This document shows positions 28,659 through 38,315 of a stretch of 64,000 nt of DNA, one piece after another. Source of the DNA: Rhizobium sp. NXC24 (GTDB lineage: Bacteria > Pseudomonadota > Alphaproteobacteria > Rhizobiales > Rhizobiaceae); assembly GCF_002944315.1 (NCBI RefSeq), contig NZ_CP024312.1:124001-188000 (forward strand). Direction: 5' to 3'. The notes under the pieces are model-generated. The model did not search any database. It was not told the DNA's origin and saw only the letters and a list, made by a program, of their open reading frames with translations. The stretch's first letter is position 1. Each line of letters opens with the position of its first letter. Both the position numbers and the translations under genes were made by a program.

Positions 28659-28837
28659 CTATTCTGGTGGAAATTCGCCGAGGAACGCATTTAGCATAAA
28701 GCTGGCAACATCCCGGTCCAGCCCCTTGAGGATGACCCCCGGAACTCAGCGGGCCGGCCGATGGCCGTGTCAAAAACGGTCCAAGCGTTCTCTCCCTCGG
28801 GCCTCAGGATGTAGTGAGCGGCAATTGGAAAGCTCAT
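28659..28837 (-). pseudogene. Small hypothetical gene with one-base frameshift
   Basis: ATG at 28837 has AAGGAG six bases upstream. The first frame reads MSFPIAAHYILRPEGENAW to about FRG; the next phase continues VILKGLDRDVASFMLNAFLGEF to TAG at 28661-28659. A base appears missing in the run CGGGGGTC (about 28733-28739). The rejoined 59-residue protein resembles small rhizobial proteins of unknown function. Confidence 0.5.
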
Positions 28838-28956
28838 CTTCGTCTCCTTCAGGGTTCGTGTTGATGATCTCAGCTCCAGGCTGTTGCAGGCGAGAACCTC
28901 AATCTTCCAATTCCAATTTCTTCTTGCTCTCCTCTAAATTCAGCAGACCGGCCGTC

Positions 28957-29277
28957 TTATCGGCTTAGGTTTTTGTCGAATATAATCCGGTGGTGTCCTG
29001 CCGAATGACCGCGATACTCTTGACGATGGCTCCGGTATTCCGGCCGGCCCGATCGGTAATATGCTTGATGACCATGATAGCGATGTCGATAGTAGCGGTT
29101 CCGATTATAGCGATATCGGTACCGATCGCCGCCGCCGATAAAAATGGCGCCACCACTGTAATAGGCAGGGCCATATCCGTTCGTGCGGTATGGGCCTTCT
29201 TCGACGCAGCTCGACAGCGTCAGCCCGGTAAGGCCAATGATGGCAGCTACCAGCACTGATTTCATGTTCATGAACAT
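28957..29277 (-). CDS. Small lipoprotein, Tyr/Arg/His-rich
   Basis: 106 residues from an ATG with AGGAG five bases upstream. A lipoprotein signal peptide ends in the lipobox LSSC (cysteine near residue 24), so the mature protein is lipid-anchored, probably in the outer membrane. The mature part is low-complexity and rich in tyrosine, arginine and histidine (DRYRYRYNRNRYYRHRYHG), a style seen in small rhizobial envelope proteins. Function unknown. Confidence 0.7.
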   Translation of the reverse strand: MFMNMKSVLVAAIIGLTGLTLSSCVEEGPYRTNGYGPAYYSGGAIFIGGGDRYRYRYNRNRYYRHRYHGHQAYYRSGRPEYRSHRQEYRGHSAGHHRIIFDKNLSR

Positions 29278-29933
29278 TTGCTCCTACGCTGGTAACTAGG
29301 GCCGGATGTGTTTGTGGCAACGCACTAGCGAGCAAGGCGGCGCCGCTTGCAGTGCGTGTTTCGTCTTTGCCAGTTTTTCGAATTCTTTGTCGGGATAAGC
29401 TGCGTCTCATCATCCTGCCTTCCGATGCCTGGAAGGACCGAACCAGAATTTCACACCAACAGCAACGCCGACTTTTTCAATGGTATCCGCTAATTGAGTC
29501 ATCTGTTCGATTAACCTGGCGCGACCTTTGCGGCGCGATAGCGGGGATGGGGTTGCCTATCGAGGCGCCGATCAAAGCAATAAATGGAACAATATCCAAG
29601 GGTGTCATCGTCCGACTTGGATAAAGGTCTATTCTATGACCCCATAGATAGGGGGCCCAGGGATGGACAGTAATCGCACTCCAACCAACTATCTGATTAT
29701 ATACTCATCGGTCCGACCGCTACGCTTAGGTGGCTATCCTTCGGCACTATTCACTTCCTTGACCTGTTCAATGCGCGGGAATTATCGACAAGAAAGATGC
29801 TTGCTTAGGGCCGAAAGCCGCCTTGGCCGGATCGTGCCACAAGCAGATATGCCGTTTTGGCGGTGTGCTGGTTGTGGCGCTTCGATGGGTGTAGACTGCC
29901 GACACAATTGCATGTTCATGCAAGGCAAATTTG
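29278..29933. other. Intergenic stretch, no gene recognised
   Basis: About 650 bases between divergent lipoprotein and cyclase genes. It holds their promoters. Short open frames (for example 29352-29624 plus) show no family pattern. Confidence 0.4.
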
Positions 29934-31862
29934 ATGGGTACCCCCGCACTTGACCGGAAGCTGCTCGCGATCCTAGCGGTGGATATGGTAGGCTATTCGA
30001 AAGCGATGGAGACCGATGAGGCTGGTACGATCGGACGACTGAAAGCCATCCGGGCAGAGCTGATTAATCCCACCATCTCCCGACGTCATGGCACCGTTAT
30101 CAAGCTGATGGGCGACGGCGCTCTCGTCGCCTTCGACAGCGTGGTTGATGCGGTTGCCTGCGCCGCGGAGTTTCAGAATGCCGTGGCGGCGAGCAACGCC
30201 GACTTACGGGAGCCTGAGCGCATTGTCTTCCGCGTCGGGATTAATCTCGGCGATGTGGCGCTGGTGGATGGTGATGTGTATGGGGATGGGGTGAATGTCG
30301 CCGCGCGGTTGGAGCATTTGGCGGAGCCGGGCGGTGTGCTGGTGTCGGGGACGGCATACGATCATCTCCAGGGCAAACTCGACTGGCCGCTCGATTTCGC
30401 CGGTCAGCAGCAGGTCAAGAACATCACCCGCCCAGTGCGCATGTATCGGCTGAGACTCGACGGCAAACGCGTGCATCGCCCGCTTCTCGGAATGATACCG
30501 CGCTGGGCCGGGACGGCTGCGGCGGCGATCGTGGCGCTTGCTCTGGCAGGCGGCGGGGTCTTGTGGTTCTTGCAGCCCGAACCTTTGAGTGGAAAGCCGT
30601 CAGTGGCGGTGCTGCCTTTCGACAATTATGGCGGCGATGAGACAAGCGGGCGTCTGGCCGATGGCCTGACCGAGGACATCATCACCGACCTGGCGCGGTT
30701 TCCAGAATTCGAGGTGATGGCGCGGAATTCGACCGAAGTTTATAAAGGCAAGCCGGTGGACGCCCGCCAGGTCGCAAGTGCGCTCCATGTCGGCTTTATA
30801 CTGGAAGGCTCGATCCAGCGGCAGAGTGGCCGGGTACGGATCACAGCACAGTTGATCAATGCAAAAACAGGCCACCATCTTTGGTCGGAAAATTGGGACC
30901 GACCCGCTGAGGACGTCTTCGCGGTTCAGACCGAAATCGCAGAGCAGGTCGCCAACCGCCTCGGCGGCGGAGTGGGACTGATTCAAGAGGCCGGGCGGGC
31001 TGCAGCCAAACGCAAACGCCCTGAAAACCTAAATGCCTATGATTACTATCTGCTGGGGTCTGAGAAGATTGAAAAGCTCACGAAAGCAGATGACGAGGAG
31101 GCCATCACGTTTCTCAACCGCGCCGTCGAGTTGGACCCGGGCCTGGCAAGGGCCTGGGTAGAACTTTACCATGCTCATGATCTAATGAGTGTGTTTGGCG
31201 TCAATCCTGAGAGCAACCGCGAGGCGGCCGCCGATGTGGCAGAACGCGCGGTGCGGCTTGATCCGAGCGACGCTGAAGCGCATGCGGTGTTTGGTATGAG
31301 CCTTGCGAATAAGGGCGACATGGGGCGGGCCAAGTCTGAGCTGGACACGGCCCTTCGTCTAGCTCCAGGTTCGTCTGAAATCCTGACTTTCTATACCGGC
31401 TTTGCAGCACGCTTCGGTGAACCCGAACGCGGCGCCCAAATGGTCGACCAGGTAATGAGGCTGGACCCGAACTACCCAATGTGGGCATCCAACTTCTTCG
31501 CACCTGCCTATTTTATGGCCGGCCGGTATGAGGACGCGGTGAAGATGCTGGAGCGCATGACGCCTAACAACTACCAAAAGTGGACCTGGGTGGTCCGCAG
31601 CAGCTCCCTGGCGGCCCTGGGTCGCACCAATGAGGCCACTGCCTCGGTTACAGAAGCTCTCAAGCAGCACCCGAACCTGACAGTAGAGAGCATGATCAAT
31701 GAACCCGGCCTAAGCACGATCGAGCGTAGTCGGTTCATAGAGACGATGCCGCTCGCTGGCTTCCCCGCGTGCGCCAAACCCGAGACGCTGGCGAAACTAG
31801 CCAAACCGGTGCGATTGCCGGAATGCGGGGCCTGGAAGGCGAACCCTCTAGAGCGGCTATAG
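29934..31862 (+). CDS. Adenylate cyclase class III with TPR repeats
   Basis: 642 residues from the ATG at 29934. The cyclase domain (1-170) keeps both metal-binding aspartates (LAVDMVGYSKAME and LMGDGALVAFDS) and the core GDVYGDGVNVAARLE. One membrane segment follows near residue 195 (AAAAIVALALAGGGVLWFL), then an adenylate-cyclase-associated region (SVAVLPFDNYGGDE) and C-terminal TPR repeats (about 380-620). Such proteins make cAMP in response to unknown periplasmic or protein signals and are strongly expanded in rhizobia. Close in layout to the broken gene at 20868-22640. Confidence 0.9.
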   Translation: MGTPALDRKLLAILAVDMVGYSKAMETDEAGTIGRLKAIRAELINPTISRRHGTVIKLMGDGALVAFDSVVDAVACAAEFQNAVAASNADLREPERIVFRVGINLGDVALVDGDVYGDGVNVAARLEHLAEPGGVLVSGTAYDHLQGKLDWPLDFAGQQQVKNITRPVRMYRLRLDGKRVHRPLLGMIPRWAGTAAAAIVALALAGGGVLWFLQPEPLSGKPSVAVLPFDNYGGDETSGRLADGLTEDIITDLARFPEFEVMARNSTEVYKGKPVDARQVASALHVGFILEGSIQRQSGRVRITAQLINAKTGHHLWSENWDRPAEDVFAVQTEIAEQVANRLGGGVGLIQEAGRAAAKRKRPENLNAYDYYLLGSEKIEKLTKADDEEAITFLNRAVELDPGLARAWVELYHAHDLMSVFGVNPESNREAAADVAERAVRLDPSDAEAHAVFGMSLANKGDMGRAKSELDTALRLAPGSSEILTFYTGFAARFGEPERGAQMVDQVMRLDPNYPMWASNFFAPAYFMAGRYEDAVKMLERMTPNNYQKWTWVVRSSSLAALGRTNEATASVTEALKQHPNLTVESMINEPGLSTIERSRFIETMPLAGFPACAKPETLAKLAKPVRLPECGAWKANPLERL

Positions 31863-32128
31863 GACAGCCCCCGTGTGGACGACAATGCCGACAACTCCAG
31901 GGCGGCTACCGGATTGCAGGCCGAGGTCAGGTATTGTTTTTTTGCCACACCGAAGCACCGGAACCCCTGCTTGATCCATATAAGTGAAAGATGGTCTAAA
32001 ACTTCAATAAGGTCGGTCGGCTCCTAGAGATGTCTGATCCTGCACCGAGGCGTGTTGGCTCGGGGAACCCTTCTTTTCTGTCCGGGTTTTGCTGGGAAGG
32101 AGCACCACAATGGGTACGAACCACATGA

Positions 32129-32395
32129 ATGCCACGCCCGAGCAAGGCCGCCCAAAAGGCATAGCAGTTACCTGAGAAACCGGAACCTTCCGACGCGGAA
32201 TCTCTTCCTCCGCCGATAGTGCGGCGGCCTGGTGCCAAGGACGAGAGCGAGCGTCCGATCGTCAATCCCATAACTGGCGCTGCATCCTGGAACCGCAGGC
32301 TACGCGATACCCTGCTTGTAGAAGTGGATAATCTGACGCCAACGAACTTTCTTTGGCACTTTCATGCTCCATACCCATTTCGGCGCGGACAATAA
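32129..32395 (+). pseudogene. Possible small gene interrupted by TAG at codon 12
   Basis: From ATG 32129 the frame reads MPRPSKAAQKA, TAG (32162-32164), then continues 76 codons to TAA at 32395 (QLPEKPEPSDAESLPPPIV and so on). The continuous part is proline-rich with fairly coding-like codon use, but no family is recognised. It might instead start downstream at a GTG or not be a gene at all. Confidence 0.25.
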
Positions 32396-32733
32396 TCAAA
32401 TACTTTCTGGCAGTGATCGAGATTTTACGAGAAGAGCGGCAGAACAGCCGAGTGGATGTGCCGCTTAAACATGGAAGGTTTGCCCGCGTTGCGCGGCGGA
32501 AGATATACGCCCGATCCAGTCAAACGGGCCTGACATTCAGTCCAAAGGGCTTGCGCTGTCCGGAACCGCCCATTGGACGTTTGATCGAGGCTGAAAGGCC
32601 TGTCAGACGATCTGGAAATAGGATTTCACGACACGCAAATGACCGCGACGTCATTCCGGGACGGATCAATAAGACCGGAAGAGCCAGCTTCCGCGAGCTG
32701 AGCACGACGATGTCACCTTTTACCGCTAGACTG
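32396..32733. other. Intergenic stretch, nothing recognised
   Basis: About 340 bases downstream of the catalase gene stop (minus strand). No family pattern, tRNA or clear terminator was found. Confidence 0.35.
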
Positions 32734-34002
32734 TCAGACGACACTACGTGGCATTCTCGCCGCGGACATTAAAGGTTGGGCAACCTGATCCAGCAACTGT
32801 CCCGCATTCTCTTCTTCACCCAATGATAGTGCCAGCAGATGAGCGACCGCGGGCTGCGCAAGTTGGAGTGCCAGATTGCGAGCAGTGGTGTAAGCGGCAA
32901 TCTCGTAGTGCTCGACCCGCAACGCCGCTCCGATTAATGCCAGATCTGCGGGAGCGTCTTCCTTGTTCTTGCCTTCCGTCATCACTTCGTCGCCTTCCTC
33001 TACCAGGCCGGCCATGCCCTTGCATGGCTTGGCGCGAGCTGCCGAGCCAAGAATGCGCAGACATTCGTTCAGACGCTCGACTTGTGCCTCCGTCTCAGCA
33101 AGATGGTTGCGCAGCAAGGTCTGGAGCTGCTGCGCGCGGGCGGCTTTCTGCATCTTGGGAAGCGCCTTCAAGAGCTGCTTTTCCGCATGCAGCAGGTCGC
33201 GCAGCTCATCCACGAGGACTTCCTGAATCGCTTCCGATCCTTCCGGCGGAGCGCTTTGGGTGAGGATCGCCGTTCCTGTGTTCTCGGCTCCCCTGAGACC
33301 CTGGAAGGCCGGCGCTTCCACGAACTCCCAAGGTTCTCCTTCGTTCCATGGACCGCGGGTGTCAACTTCACCGAGATCCCCTTCACCTGTCGAGTCGTTG
33401 AAGAACTGATCGACGAGGCCCGCAGTCGGCGCAATCCTGCCGACGCTTAGAGGCGGCTTGCCCATGCTTTCAAGAGCCAGGGCAAAAGCACGCATGTGGG
33501 TAATCTCTCTTGTCATGAGGAACTGCAGGGCATCCTTCGTGCCCGGATCGCGACAGAAATTGATCAACCGTTCGTAGACAATCTTCGCGCGTGCTTCCGC
33601 AGCGATATTGCTGCGCAGATCCACATCCAACTCACCGGTGATTTTAAGATAGTCGGCGGTCCACGGATTTCCCATCGAATTAAAGAGATTAACGCCACCG
33701 CCGCCTGCGATGGCGATCAACGGGTCGGCCTCCGCCTCTTCTCTGACCGACTTCAACGGCCTGAGATGCATCCTCGCAAGAGTGCCAACGATCTCGAGAT
33801 GACTGAGCTCTTCCGTCCCGATATCCATCAGGAGGTCCTTGCGTCCGGGATCCTCGCAGTTCAGACCTTGAATAGAATATTGCATGGCTGCCGCAAGTTC
33901 GCCGTTCGCGCCACCGAACTGCTCAAGCAGCATGTTGCCAAATTTCGTATCAGGTTCGTCAACCCGAACAGTATACATGAGCTTCTTGACGTGGTGGTAC
34001 AT
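32734..34002 (-). CDS. Manganese catalase fused to a DUF892 ferritin-like domain
   Basis: 422 residues in two parts. Residues 1-230 are a manganese catalase: LLEQFGGANGELAAAMQYS, TEELSHLEIVGTLARMH, NIAAEARAKIVYERL and TREITHMRAFALALE carry the Glu/His dimanganese ligands. Residues about 255-415 form a second four-helix ferritin-like domain of the DUF892 (YciE) type (DELRDLLHAEKQLLKALPKM, RVEHYEIAAYTTARNLA). The enzyme should remove hydrogen peroxide in the cytosol. The start is an ATG at 34002. A fusion of the two modules explains the length, roughly 130 residues more than a plain manganese catalase. Confidence 0.88.
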   Translation of the reverse strand: MYHHVKKLMYTVRVDEPDTKFGNMLLEQFGGANGELAAAMQYSIQGLNCEDPGRKDLLMDIGTEELSHLEIVGTLARMHLRPLKSVREEAEADPLIAIAGGGGVNLFNSMGNPWTADYLKITGELDVDLRSNIAAEARAKIVYERLINFCRDPGTKDALQFLMTREITHMRAFALALESMGKPPLSVGRIAPTAGLVDQFFNDSTGEGDLGEVDTRGPWNEGEPWEFVEAPAFQGLRGAENTGTAILTQSAPPEGSEAIQEVLVDELRDLLHAEKQLLKALPKMQKAARAQQLQTLLRNHLAETEAQVERLNECLRILGSAARAKPCKGMAGLVEEGDEVMTEGKNKEDAPADLALIGAALRVEHYEIAAYTTARNLALQLAQPAVAHLLALSLGEEENAGQLLDQVAQPLMSAARMPRSVV

Positions 34003-34055
34003 TGCGCATCCTCCGGGTTGAATGACAACTAACCGGTCTCGCGGAGGAATGTTCC

Positions 34056-34187
34056 ATGTCTATGGCTGCTGCTGGCCATCTGATTGCCATTCGTCATCAG
34101 CGGCACACGAGCCGGTGCTGCTTTGGAGTTGACGTTCGAGCGCGCGAATTTTGCGCCGACTGCGAGCGAAGCTTTGGTAAGATTTGA
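34056..34187 (+). CDS. Possible 43-residue ORF
   Basis: ATG at 34056 with GCGGAGG eight bases upstream; ends TGA at 34187. It contains a C-x-x-C pair (FCADCERSF). It lies divergent from the catalase gene. No family known; the ribosome site is the main support. Confidence 0.22.
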   Translation: MSMAAAGHLIAIRHQRHTSRCCFGVDVRAREFCADCERSFGKI

Positions 34188-34383
34188 ATGGAGAAGCGCC
34201 AGGGCAATTACACGAAATCTGCAGCACGCGGCTGGGATCTGGGGTAGGGCGGCTACCCGACATCATAATGCATTTAACTCGTATCCACCTATGGTGCGTA
34301 TACACCTCATGCCCCGGCTCACTCACTTGAAAAGCTGTCGTGAAAGTCCGCTTTCGAACAACAAGGGACAAGAATTAGAAGAA

Positions 34384-34620
34384 TTAGCCGGGCGTTTTCC
34401 GCGGATCGTCGCCGTAGGTTCGCTCTTCACGGATTGTCCCGTCACTTTTGTGCAAAATGGCTTGAGCCAGCGCACCATTGTTGTGAGCAGCGCGGCCGGC
34501 AGCGGTTGCGGCGCTTTCCGCTTCGGCTTGAGTCATGTGGGTGGAGATGGTTTTTCCGCCTGACGTGACCTTCCAGCCTTCCTTTGAAGGCGAGGAATGG
34601 AACACTTCTCGCTTTGCCAT
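34384..34620 (-). CDS. DUF2188 protein
   Basis: 78 residues from the ATG at 34620, with an AGAGGA element upstream; the longer open frame to 34722 is rejected. The pattern EVFHSSPSKEGWKVTSGG, then AEAESAATAAGRAA and LHKSDGTIREERTYGDDP is that of DUF2188, small proteins common in proteobacteria and on plasmids. Role unknown. Confidence 0.75.
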   Translation of the reverse strand: MAKREVFHSSPSKEGWKVTSGGKTISTHMTQAEAESAATAAGRAAHNNGALAQAILHKSDGTIREERTYGDDPRKTPG

Positions 34621-34799
34621 GAACCTTACATCCTCTTTGTATTCCGTTGTCCTAAAGTACCATTTGTAGCATTGTCGGTCGAGGGCTGGCATGAGAGCGC
34701 GAACCTGCCTCTTCCTGATCAAAATATTTTGGACGGCGTTAATAATGGATGGAGCAGAAATGACCTGCGTTGATCATCGCGCAAGGCTCTTCCGTTGTC

Positions 34800-34906
34800 A
34801 TTTAAGCGCAATTCCAGCGCTTTGGCCGGCTGGAAAGTCAGCTTCTTTGCAGCGGCGACTTTGATCGTTGCGCCGGTGCCCGGATGTGCGCTTCACGCTC
34901 CGGCGT
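34800..34906 (-). pseudogene. HU-family DNA-binding protein, C-terminal remnant
   Basis: On the minus strand two phases together give PEREA and then HPGTGATIKVAAAKKLTF-QPAKALELRLN, which is the C-terminal DNA-binding arm and tail of HU proteins (P-E-R-E-G-R-N-P-x-T-G-A-T-I-x-I-A-A-x-K-K-L-x-F-x-P-A-K-A). A one-base loss near 34885-34892 shifts the frame, and no proper stop follows. The matching N-terminal half lies on the same strand at 38316-38486. No start is present, so it is not expressed as HU. Confidence 0.6.
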
Positions 34907-35377
34907 GTCCTGTCGGGTAAACGATGATGGCGGCGAGACGACACAAGGTTCTTTCTGAACCGACCAGCACACCGGCGGTTTAGAGATTGCCCGGAAATGG
35001 AGAAACAAAAGACCGGGTAAGAAAGCGCGGAATCGTTTGCAGCCACAGGCAGGTCCATAAGAATTTTTCGAGTATATTCATGGAACAACAGCAGGCCGAA
35101 AATGTTGAATTACTCAGGGAAACAACGCTCCCGCTTCCCGTAATGTCGACGCCTAACTGGCTTCGGCAGCAACTGCCGCCAGAAGTAACTCAAGTTTCCC
35201 GTAAAGGGCTGGCGGCGGTGCAGCCACACGCCTGGAAAAGACCTGCGAAAATTTCTTTCTTTTTCTCGGGCATTCTTTCCCCACGAGCCCTCCCACTCCC
35301 TTTGCGCCTTGGAAGGACAATCAGCTGGCCAGAGGCGCTGCCGCGGTGGCGTGCTCCATCCGACCGATTTCGTGAAT
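34907..35377. other. Intergenic stretch, nothing recognised
   Basis: About 470 bases. An open plus-strand frame from about 35080 has no family resemblance and an improbable composition. Confidence 0.35.
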
Positions 35378-35608
35378 TCAGATGAGTGGATTTTTGTACT
35401 GCTCGATGTGCATTTGGATCGTAATCGCTTCGTAAAGCGCCTCAGGCGTTTTCTCACCGGCGATCACGCGGTTAACCGCAGCGGCCATTGCAGACTTCCC
35501 ACAATCGCTGTCGAGGTCAATGTGGTTCTTTTCGCACCAGAGTTTAACAACGGTCGTAACGAGATCGATTTCTTCGTCTTCGAGAGTGAGTGAGTTGGAG
35601 AGCAACAT
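35378..35608 (-). CDS. Small hypothetical protein, rhizobial type
   Basis: 76 residues if started at the ATG at 35608. The product (SNSLTLEDEEIDLVTTVV, then SAMAAAVNRVIAGEKTPEALYEAI) is acidic and helical with consistent codon use, typical of a small folded protein found across rhizobia. No function is known and the ribosome site is weak. Confidence 0.5.
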   Translation of the reverse strand: MLLSNSLTLEDEEIDLVTTVVKLWCEKNHIDLDSDCGKSAMAAAVNRVIAGEKTPEALYEAITIQMHIEQYKNPLI

Positions 35609-35872
35609 CAATGTGCGTTCCAGAGGCAAACGGATCTGGATATCCCAGTCGCCGCGCCGATTTTAACGTTACGCTGTTTTGATCCCTCTGGCAAATCAGC
35701 CGAAGGGCGGTTCCGTCAGGAGGCGAACTGACGCTGCAACACCCTAGGATGACCAACTCAGGCTCTTTGGCAGACGTCGTATAATATGAGGGTAGTGGGG
35801 TATTGGTGATCTACCTTTTCAGTCTCGCAAGTTGCAGCAGAGCTCCGCTTGAATGCTTCGGAAGACGTTCGG

Positions 35873-36019
35873 ATGACATTTCGCTTCGACGGTCGATCAG
35901 CCCGAGCTTGTGAGGCGCTCGATGAGCACGCGTTGCCGGGCGATGAGGACTTCACCACCGCACATATGTCTATGGTCATTTCGCATTCCGGTTCAGCAGG
36001 AGCGCCCATGAAAACATAA
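35873..36019 (+). CDS. Possible 48-residue ORF
   Basis: The open frame reads MTFRFDGRSARACEALDEHA and onward to TAA at 36019. Codon use is coding-like but the ribosome site (GGAAGA) is modest and no family is known. It may be the tail of a decayed gene; the phase is open upstream to about 35810. Confidence 0.25.
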   Translation: MTFRFDGRSARACEALDEHALPGDEDFTTAHMSMVISHSGSAGAPMKT

Positions 36020-36169
36020 TACACCCGGCGCCATGCAGTCGTACAAAGGGCGAAGTGCCGCGAGGTCGTTAGCGAAACTAGACCATACCGAGCATTATGG
36101 CGCGTTAGGAGCCGTCGTCCTTGCGGAACTAACCGAAGAAGCCAGAGTTTTGAAGGGCAGGAGGCTGAT

Positions 36170-36528
36170 ATGGAAAAGAACAAGATCCCCAATAAAATTG
36201 CTGGCTACAAAGTGCCGAGAGCGATCCGGAAATCGAATGTCGTTTAGACGCTCCTAGCCAGCGAAATTGGCAGAGGCGTACTGGCGAAAGCGTTGACAGC
36301 CGCCGCCGGCGCTGCAGCCTCGGTGCTTGTTGCCAAACGCGGCGATATCGCCGACAGCGCCGGGAAAAGCGCACGTGCGGGGAAACGCGCCCTGAACATC
36401 GCAAGCGAAGTCATGAGCGAAGCGGCTTACGCCGCTATGGATGTCGTTAGAAGCACCGCACAGACGGACTGCCAAAGAAATTCCAAAAGGATGCCGAGGA
36501 ACGCCCTCGCAAGGGCGCGGTTCACTAG
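36170..36528 (+). pseudogene. Decayed small Lys/Ala-rich gene (amber and frameshift)
   Basis: ATG 36170 has GGAGG nine bases upstream. The frame reads MEKNKIPNKIAGYKVPRAI, then TAG at 36245-36247, then TLLASEIGRGVLAKALTAAA-GAAASVLVAK to about 36465; the end (GLPKKFQKDAEERPRKGAVH, TAG at 36526-36528) is in another phase, one base missing near 36465-36475. The rejoined protein matches the general look of a rhizobial family of about 120 residues (KIAG-KVPK-LRK, alanine-rich middle, lysine-rich tail). Function unknown. Confidence 0.55.
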
Positions 36529-36540
36529 AGGCCGCGCCCT
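36512..36540 (+). terminator. Strong hairpin at gene end
   Basis: Perfect nine-base stem AGGGCGCGG / CCGCGCCCT with an 11-base loop, overlapping the stop codon of the decayed gene. No T run follows, so factor-independent termination is uncertain; it may act for either strand. Confidence 0.5.
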
Positions 36541-36622
36541 CTCTCAAAGAAGAGCACGCAGGGGGCTTGCTCGAGCGCTACGCTGTCGACCGTTTGGCGC
36601 ACAACGGTGGCGCATATCGCTG

Positions 36623-37264
36623 TTAAAGTGCGACTTGCGAAGCGACCGACATCAATTCCTGGGAATTCGGTGCCTTGAATGTCTGGAGCCCAGCATCCAG
36701 AACTTCAGTGAAGCTCCAGCGCACGATGCCCTCCCGGTCTATTAGGAACTGACCGACAAGCTGCCCGTGGTCGGCAGTCATCATCTGCTCATCGGCTTCC
36801 GTAATTTGATATCCTTCCTTTTCGTTAAGAAATTCGTCCATTGCCATCACGCCCATAGGCTCGGGCAATTCGCCCGGAAGATCGATCCGTATCGCCATGA
36901 CCATGTCGATCCCGACCTCGCGTAAGCCGAACGCTTGATGCGAAGCCCGTGCCGGGTCGGAAGCAGCAAGAAGATCGGGTATCGGATGGTAACGGAAATA
37001 GAGCCGCGCGCGTTCGACCGGGGTGTTTACCACCGCCAGGGATTGGACGCCTTTCTCACGCAGTATCGGGTTGAGATATGCCATGGCCGCGACGTGGCGC
37101 CGGCAGAACGGGCAATGCAAGCCTCGAAACAAACCGATCAACAATGGGCTGCGGCCACGAAAATCGTCAAGTGCGATCTTCCCTTCGCGCGAGATCGCAT
37201 CGAACTCAACGTTCGGGACCCGGTCGCCCGGTTGTAGCGGATGGTCGACATAGGGTGGGGACAT
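36623..37264 (-). CDS. Peroxiredoxin-like (AhpC/TSA) thioredoxin-fold protein
   Basis: 213 residues from the ATG at 37264, preceded by GAGGAGG; a longer frame to 37312 is rejected. The N-terminus is typical of the family (LQPGDRVPNVEFDAIS), and the active site GLFRGLHCPFCRRHVAAM holds a C-x-x-C pair in the thioredoxin-like fold. It likely reduces organic or hydrogen peroxides in the cytosol, together with the nearby manganese catalase forming an oxidative-stress group. The redox partner is not apparent. Confidence 0.85.
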   Translation of the reverse strand: MSPPYVDHPLQPGDRVPNVEFDAISREGKIALDDFRGRSPLLIGLFRGLHCPFCRRHVAAMAYLNPILREKGVQSLAVVNTPVERARLYFRYHPIPDLLAASDPARASHQAFGLREVGIDMVMAIRIDLPGELPEPMGVMAMDEFLNEKEGYQITEADEQMMTADHGQLVGQFLIDREGIVRWSFTEVLDAGLQTFKAPNSQELMSVASQVAL

Positions 37265-38315
37265 GGACAACCTCCTCGCTCGGGGATCAGTCGAGCAAAG
37301 GCGCCACGTCAAGTACTGTGAGGTCGAGATTGAGCGTTGCAGGCCTCTCGTCTTACCGCGCCGCCAGGATCCGATCTAAGAATGGCCTCACATGAGCTCG
37401 CGGGCAAGCGGCAAACAGCGAATCGTGAATTGAAAAAGTCCGTTTTCTGCAGAGTCTGATTTTTTTAGCGGCCGCAGAGACCGACACAGAGAATTGAGCT
37501 GGGGGACCTGCGGCCCCGGCGACCACCATTCGCCCATCGACTGGGTATTCGCAAACCGCCATTGCATGCCGATACGCTGTCACCGAAGGTCTTGCCTGGC
37601 TTGGAGACCGGTCCACGGCCAGAGCTGGACAGGCCGAAGTCCGCACCGGAAAGCTTGCAGATCGAGAACGCAGTGGTTCGCGAGCAAAACAGCGGCTGGC
37701 CCTTCTTAACCGAAGTATCTTTCATCGGGCATTAGCGGCTGCCTGAACCACAAAGCGATCACCGATGCGAGGCTCCAAGAAACTCCGACGCATCCGAGTT
37801 CCAGAGCAAGCGTTGGGCCACCGGGAGGAACGTTCGGCTTTCGCTCAAAGAGCATTGGCCGAAAAGGCCATGCGACTCCATTTGTCGCAATAAGCTAAAA
37901 TGCGATAGATCGATCCACTGGGAAAAAAGTGAGACGTGTGAGGCCTCTGCTTCAGTCGTGATTATCCGCCGGCGGTCCTGTTGTCCGTGTGCCTCCAACA
38001 TCAAGGGAGACATCCGACCGCGCACCTTTTGGTCCAAGCCTGTCAGCATCTTTGGCTTGTCAAATTTCACGACGTTTATCAGCAGTTCATTTCCATTGAT
38101 CGATACCACCCAGCCTAGCGCCCCATCCGCGCTGATGCTCGCAGAAGATACCTACGCCTCACGGTCTCGGCATGGCCCGAAAGCCCGGCTACATTGTCCC
38201 GGCAGCTTCACACCGGACCGTTACCAGTCCCGCATGTGCCGGTAGGCTACTGATGACGGAACATCAGGTTTGTCCCAGAATATAACTCCTGTACAAACAA
38301 TTACTTAGGCGACTA
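37265..38315. other. Long gap with unassigned open frames
   Basis: About 1 kb. Minus-strand frames at 37465-37725 (86 residues) and 37759-38109 (116 residues) exist, but neither has a recognised family, a good ribosome site or convincing composition. Probably decayed DNA. Confidence 0.4.

Noticed and set aside
34084..34563. 159-codon plus-strand frame
   Set aside because: Mostly antisense to the DUF2188 gene and without family resemblance.
36245..36247. Pyrrolysine or other programmed amber recoding
   Set aside because: The same gene also has a frameshift, no recoding machinery is in the window, and simple decay suffices.
37465..38109. Two minus-strand frames of 86 and 116 codons
   Set aside because: Composition is unlike neighbouring proteins, no ribosome sites, no family recognised.
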